From the NCBI RefSeq assembly GCF_029633865.1, contig NC_079219.1, forward strand, positions 51,643,682-51,707,681: 64,000 nt of DNA. Direction: 5' to 3'. The position numbers and the translations under genes were made by a program. Shown here in pieces: positions 62,023 to 64,000 of the stretch. Below the pieces are notes generated by a model, which was not told the origin of the DNA, did not search any database, and saw only the letters and a program-made list of their open reading frames with translations. Origin of the DNA: Lampris incognitus (taxonomy: Eukaryota; Chordata; Actinopteri; Lampriformes; Lampridae). How positions within the stretch are numbered: the first letter of the stretch is position 1; each line of letters opens with the position of its first letter.

Positions 62023-62496
62023 TGAGTTTTATTTATTTTTGAGGACCCTACTGGTCTTTCCATGCAGGCCCCTACTGAACAGTCTCAAATGATTGGATGA
62101 CGTTGCAGGTGCCGGCTGTTCTTACTGAGCTTGGAAAATCCAGTTTTTCGCACTCCGCACCCACGACCTGGAAGAACATGCAGAACATTATAAAACTTAC
62201 CTCATATCTATCCTGAGGGTGATTCAGCATTTTAATATCCTATTTTACTTCCAACAGCAGCTCTTGTTTTTAGCCCACTCACTTGCTGTAAATTCTAACT
62301 GATTTATTTATCCTTAAGTTTTTAATAAGTTGGTATTTTACTGGTTTGGTTTTTTATGACTTCAATTTTTTTTAATCTCCATTTTTTCATCCAAGTATCT
62401 TATCTGTGTTTCCCTGCACCGAGGATGTGTTGTTTGTGTTTATGCTGGGCTGTATTCTCAATATATTTCTGAGTCTAAATAAAGGTTGAATGAATG

Positions 62497-62528
<32 letters not shown>

Positions 62529-62554
62529 CTATAAACACACATACACACACTCAC

Positions 62555-62594
<40 letters not shown>

Positions 62595-63340
62595 ATGATT
62601 GCTTATGGCATGAAACAGGCTTCTACTGTGTTATAAAGAATTTACTTGACTCACTAGATTATTTTGCTCCTTATTTGTTGAGCACTTTCCCAGCTGTTGA
62701 GTATTTCTTTTAACAACGCTTGATATATATATAAAGATCCTGGCGAGAGACAAGGAAAACAGTGTTTTCCAGCCAGTGCCTTTGTGTGATGTGAAGGGAT
62801 GGGACCGCATGACTGTAATTCAACAAGGTGTGTGTTGCCTGGTTTAATCTCATGACTCCGCGGTGCAGCCAAGCCGGACCCTGTGTTCTCTGGCGAAACG
62901 CTCTTCCTGCAGTTTATTTTCGTCAGCTGTTTCCTGAAGGGTGTTCGCACACCAGGATGTTTGCTGGAATGTATTTGGTACACGGAGCCAGTCCCAAACA
63001 AAACAGCCATTTTACACTGGACTGGAGAAAGTCATAATATATGAAATAATTTAGATAAGCTGAAACCATAAAGACTCCCTTGAGGAAACAGGATGTAACC
63101 AAGAGAGAAAAACATGGTATAAACAGAGTAGGTCGCGCTAGAAATAGAGTGAAAAAACTTGAAATAACCAACGTGGTAACACTAGAGGTGTTTACTCAGT
63201 CATTTATTGGCTGTAACCTCTTAATACTGCTCAGGGTTCGTGGAGAGGCTGAGGCCGATCCCGGCAAACACGGACGCTGGAGACAGGCTGGAAAGGAGGC
63301 CAGCACGGGGGACCACACACAGCCACTTTCATGCACATCA
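62023..63340. other. Unassigned DNA with a (TA)n and (TG)n tract at 62502-62590
   Basis: No gene is recognised. An AATAAAGGTTGAATGAATGA end at 62478-62497 followed by TA repeats may be another truncated retroposon 3' end. Confidence 0.4.
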
Positions 63341-63784
63341 GAGAAGGCTGGATCCGTTCATCTGGATTCAACGTTGCCTGAGATACGTTTCACCATCGTT
63401 TCGTCTACGTGACCTCTTCAGTCTCAGCTGGCTGCAGGCATCCCCACCCTCATAAACAATACAGTGGCATACCAACCGAAAACAACAACCGGCTTCACAT
63501 GCAAATATGGGTGTGACCATAGAGTTACAATGGCCATGTGTACTGTTCACAGAGGATTTGGGAATGTTACTGTGAGTAGTACACATGGCCATTGAAATCC
63601 TAGTTAATGGTCACGGCAATTCGCATGTGAAGCTGGTCGTTGGTTTGGGTCGTTATGCCACTGTATCGTTTATAAGGGTGGGGGTACCTGCAGTCAGCTG
63701 AGACTGAAGAGGTCACTTAGACGAGTGATGAAACGTATCTGTCAATAAACGTTGTGTCCAGATGAACTGATTCAACCTTCTTTC
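63341..63784. mobile_element. Penelope-like palindrome, intact, ~440 bp
   Basis: Two inverted copies of about 210 bases meet near 63556. In the plus (right) copy the order is ACACATGGCCATTG, TTAATGGTCACGGCAATTC, GTATCGTTTATAAGGGTGGG, ACTGAAGAGGTCACTTAGAC, GAGTGATGAAACGTATCTG, AATAAACGTTGTGTCCAGAT and GAACTGATTCAACC. The left copy is the diverged reverse complement (for example GACCTCTTCAGTCTCAGCTG at 63411). The same unit forms the palindrome at 30.6-31.45 kb. There is no coding sequence. Confidence 0.7.
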
Positions 63785-64000
63785 ATTTTCCTACCTGGAT
63801 TATTGAGCGCGCATCAAGACTTTTTCATGCACACACCACCCTGTACGATGATGCAAAGCAAGTTCGAAGAACATATACAAGACGTAACAGCCTCCTGCTG
63901 GTAGACCGCAAATTACTGAAAAATACACTGCAAAAACGTGCTTGCATGCGAATTTGTAGGGGCCCGAGCCTGACCTTCGACCAGACACCGCCTTTTACGG
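63785..64000. other. Window end, nothing recognised
   Basis: No family signature in the last 216 bases. Confidence 0.4.

Noticed and set aside
61703-62092. Frames of HTHTHT and YIYIYI
   Set aside because: Translations of the AC/AT microsatellite.

Overview
This is a vertebrate nuclear window, almost certainly from a teleost fish. Genes are split by GT-AG introns, and about 70% of the sequence is transposable-element debris of types familiar from fish: RTE-, L2- and Rex1/CR1-like LINEs, several tRNA-derived SINEs, hAT-type MITEs, Penelope-like palindromes, long (AC)n tracts and CATC-rich SINE tails. A 200-base run of N at 47093-47292 marks an assembly gap. Nothing bacterial, plasmid-like or phage-like is visible.

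Three protein-coding genes can be rebuilt exon by exon, all in the first 33 kb. lysmd1 (minus, 1228-2080, 3 coding exons, 212 aa) and scnm1 (plus, 2459-5265, 8 coding exons, 260 aa) are head to head, with only 378 bases between their start codons. scnm1 is tail to tail with tmod4 (minus, 10995-32615, 9 coding exons, 341 aa), the skeletal-muscle pointed-end actin capping protein. The same three genes are neighbours in human 1q21, so this is a conserved block. lysmd1 and scnm1 are compact. tmod4 is inflated to about 21.6 kb because its introns, especially intron 3 (8.2 kb), have filled with mobile elements. The three genes share no pathway: LYSMD1 is a small LysM protein of unclear role, SCNM1 is a splicing factor and TMOD4 is a sarcomere protein. 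What they share is position, plus an apparent bidirectional promoter for the first two.

From about 33 kb to 64 kb I find no intact host gene. The region holds nested repeats: a 22-bp minisatellite (44.8-45.65 kb), a decayed L2 LINE (39.5-40.3 kb), a 5'-truncated Rex1/CR1-like LINE with a long readable reverse transcriptase (58.5-60.0 kb), an element nest at 42.6-43.8 kb holding a SINE and a hAT MITE, a SINE split by a long hairpin MITE (53.9-54.6 kb), and Penelope-like palindromes at 30.6-31.45 kb and 63.3-63.8 kb. A non-autonomous composite carrying the same 3' tail as the Rex1/CR1-like LINE occurs twice (15.0-15.75 kb and 49.6-50.46 kb). The most unusual signals are a conserved hammerhead-like core in the Penelope-like palindromes, a small tRNA-derived SINE family with intact A and B boxes, two SINE families that share a head but have different tails, fragments of THAP and YqaJ/SWIM-type transposon genes inside tmod4 introns, and a 46-bp tandem array pairing CCAAT with CACGTG motifs at 52.2 kb.
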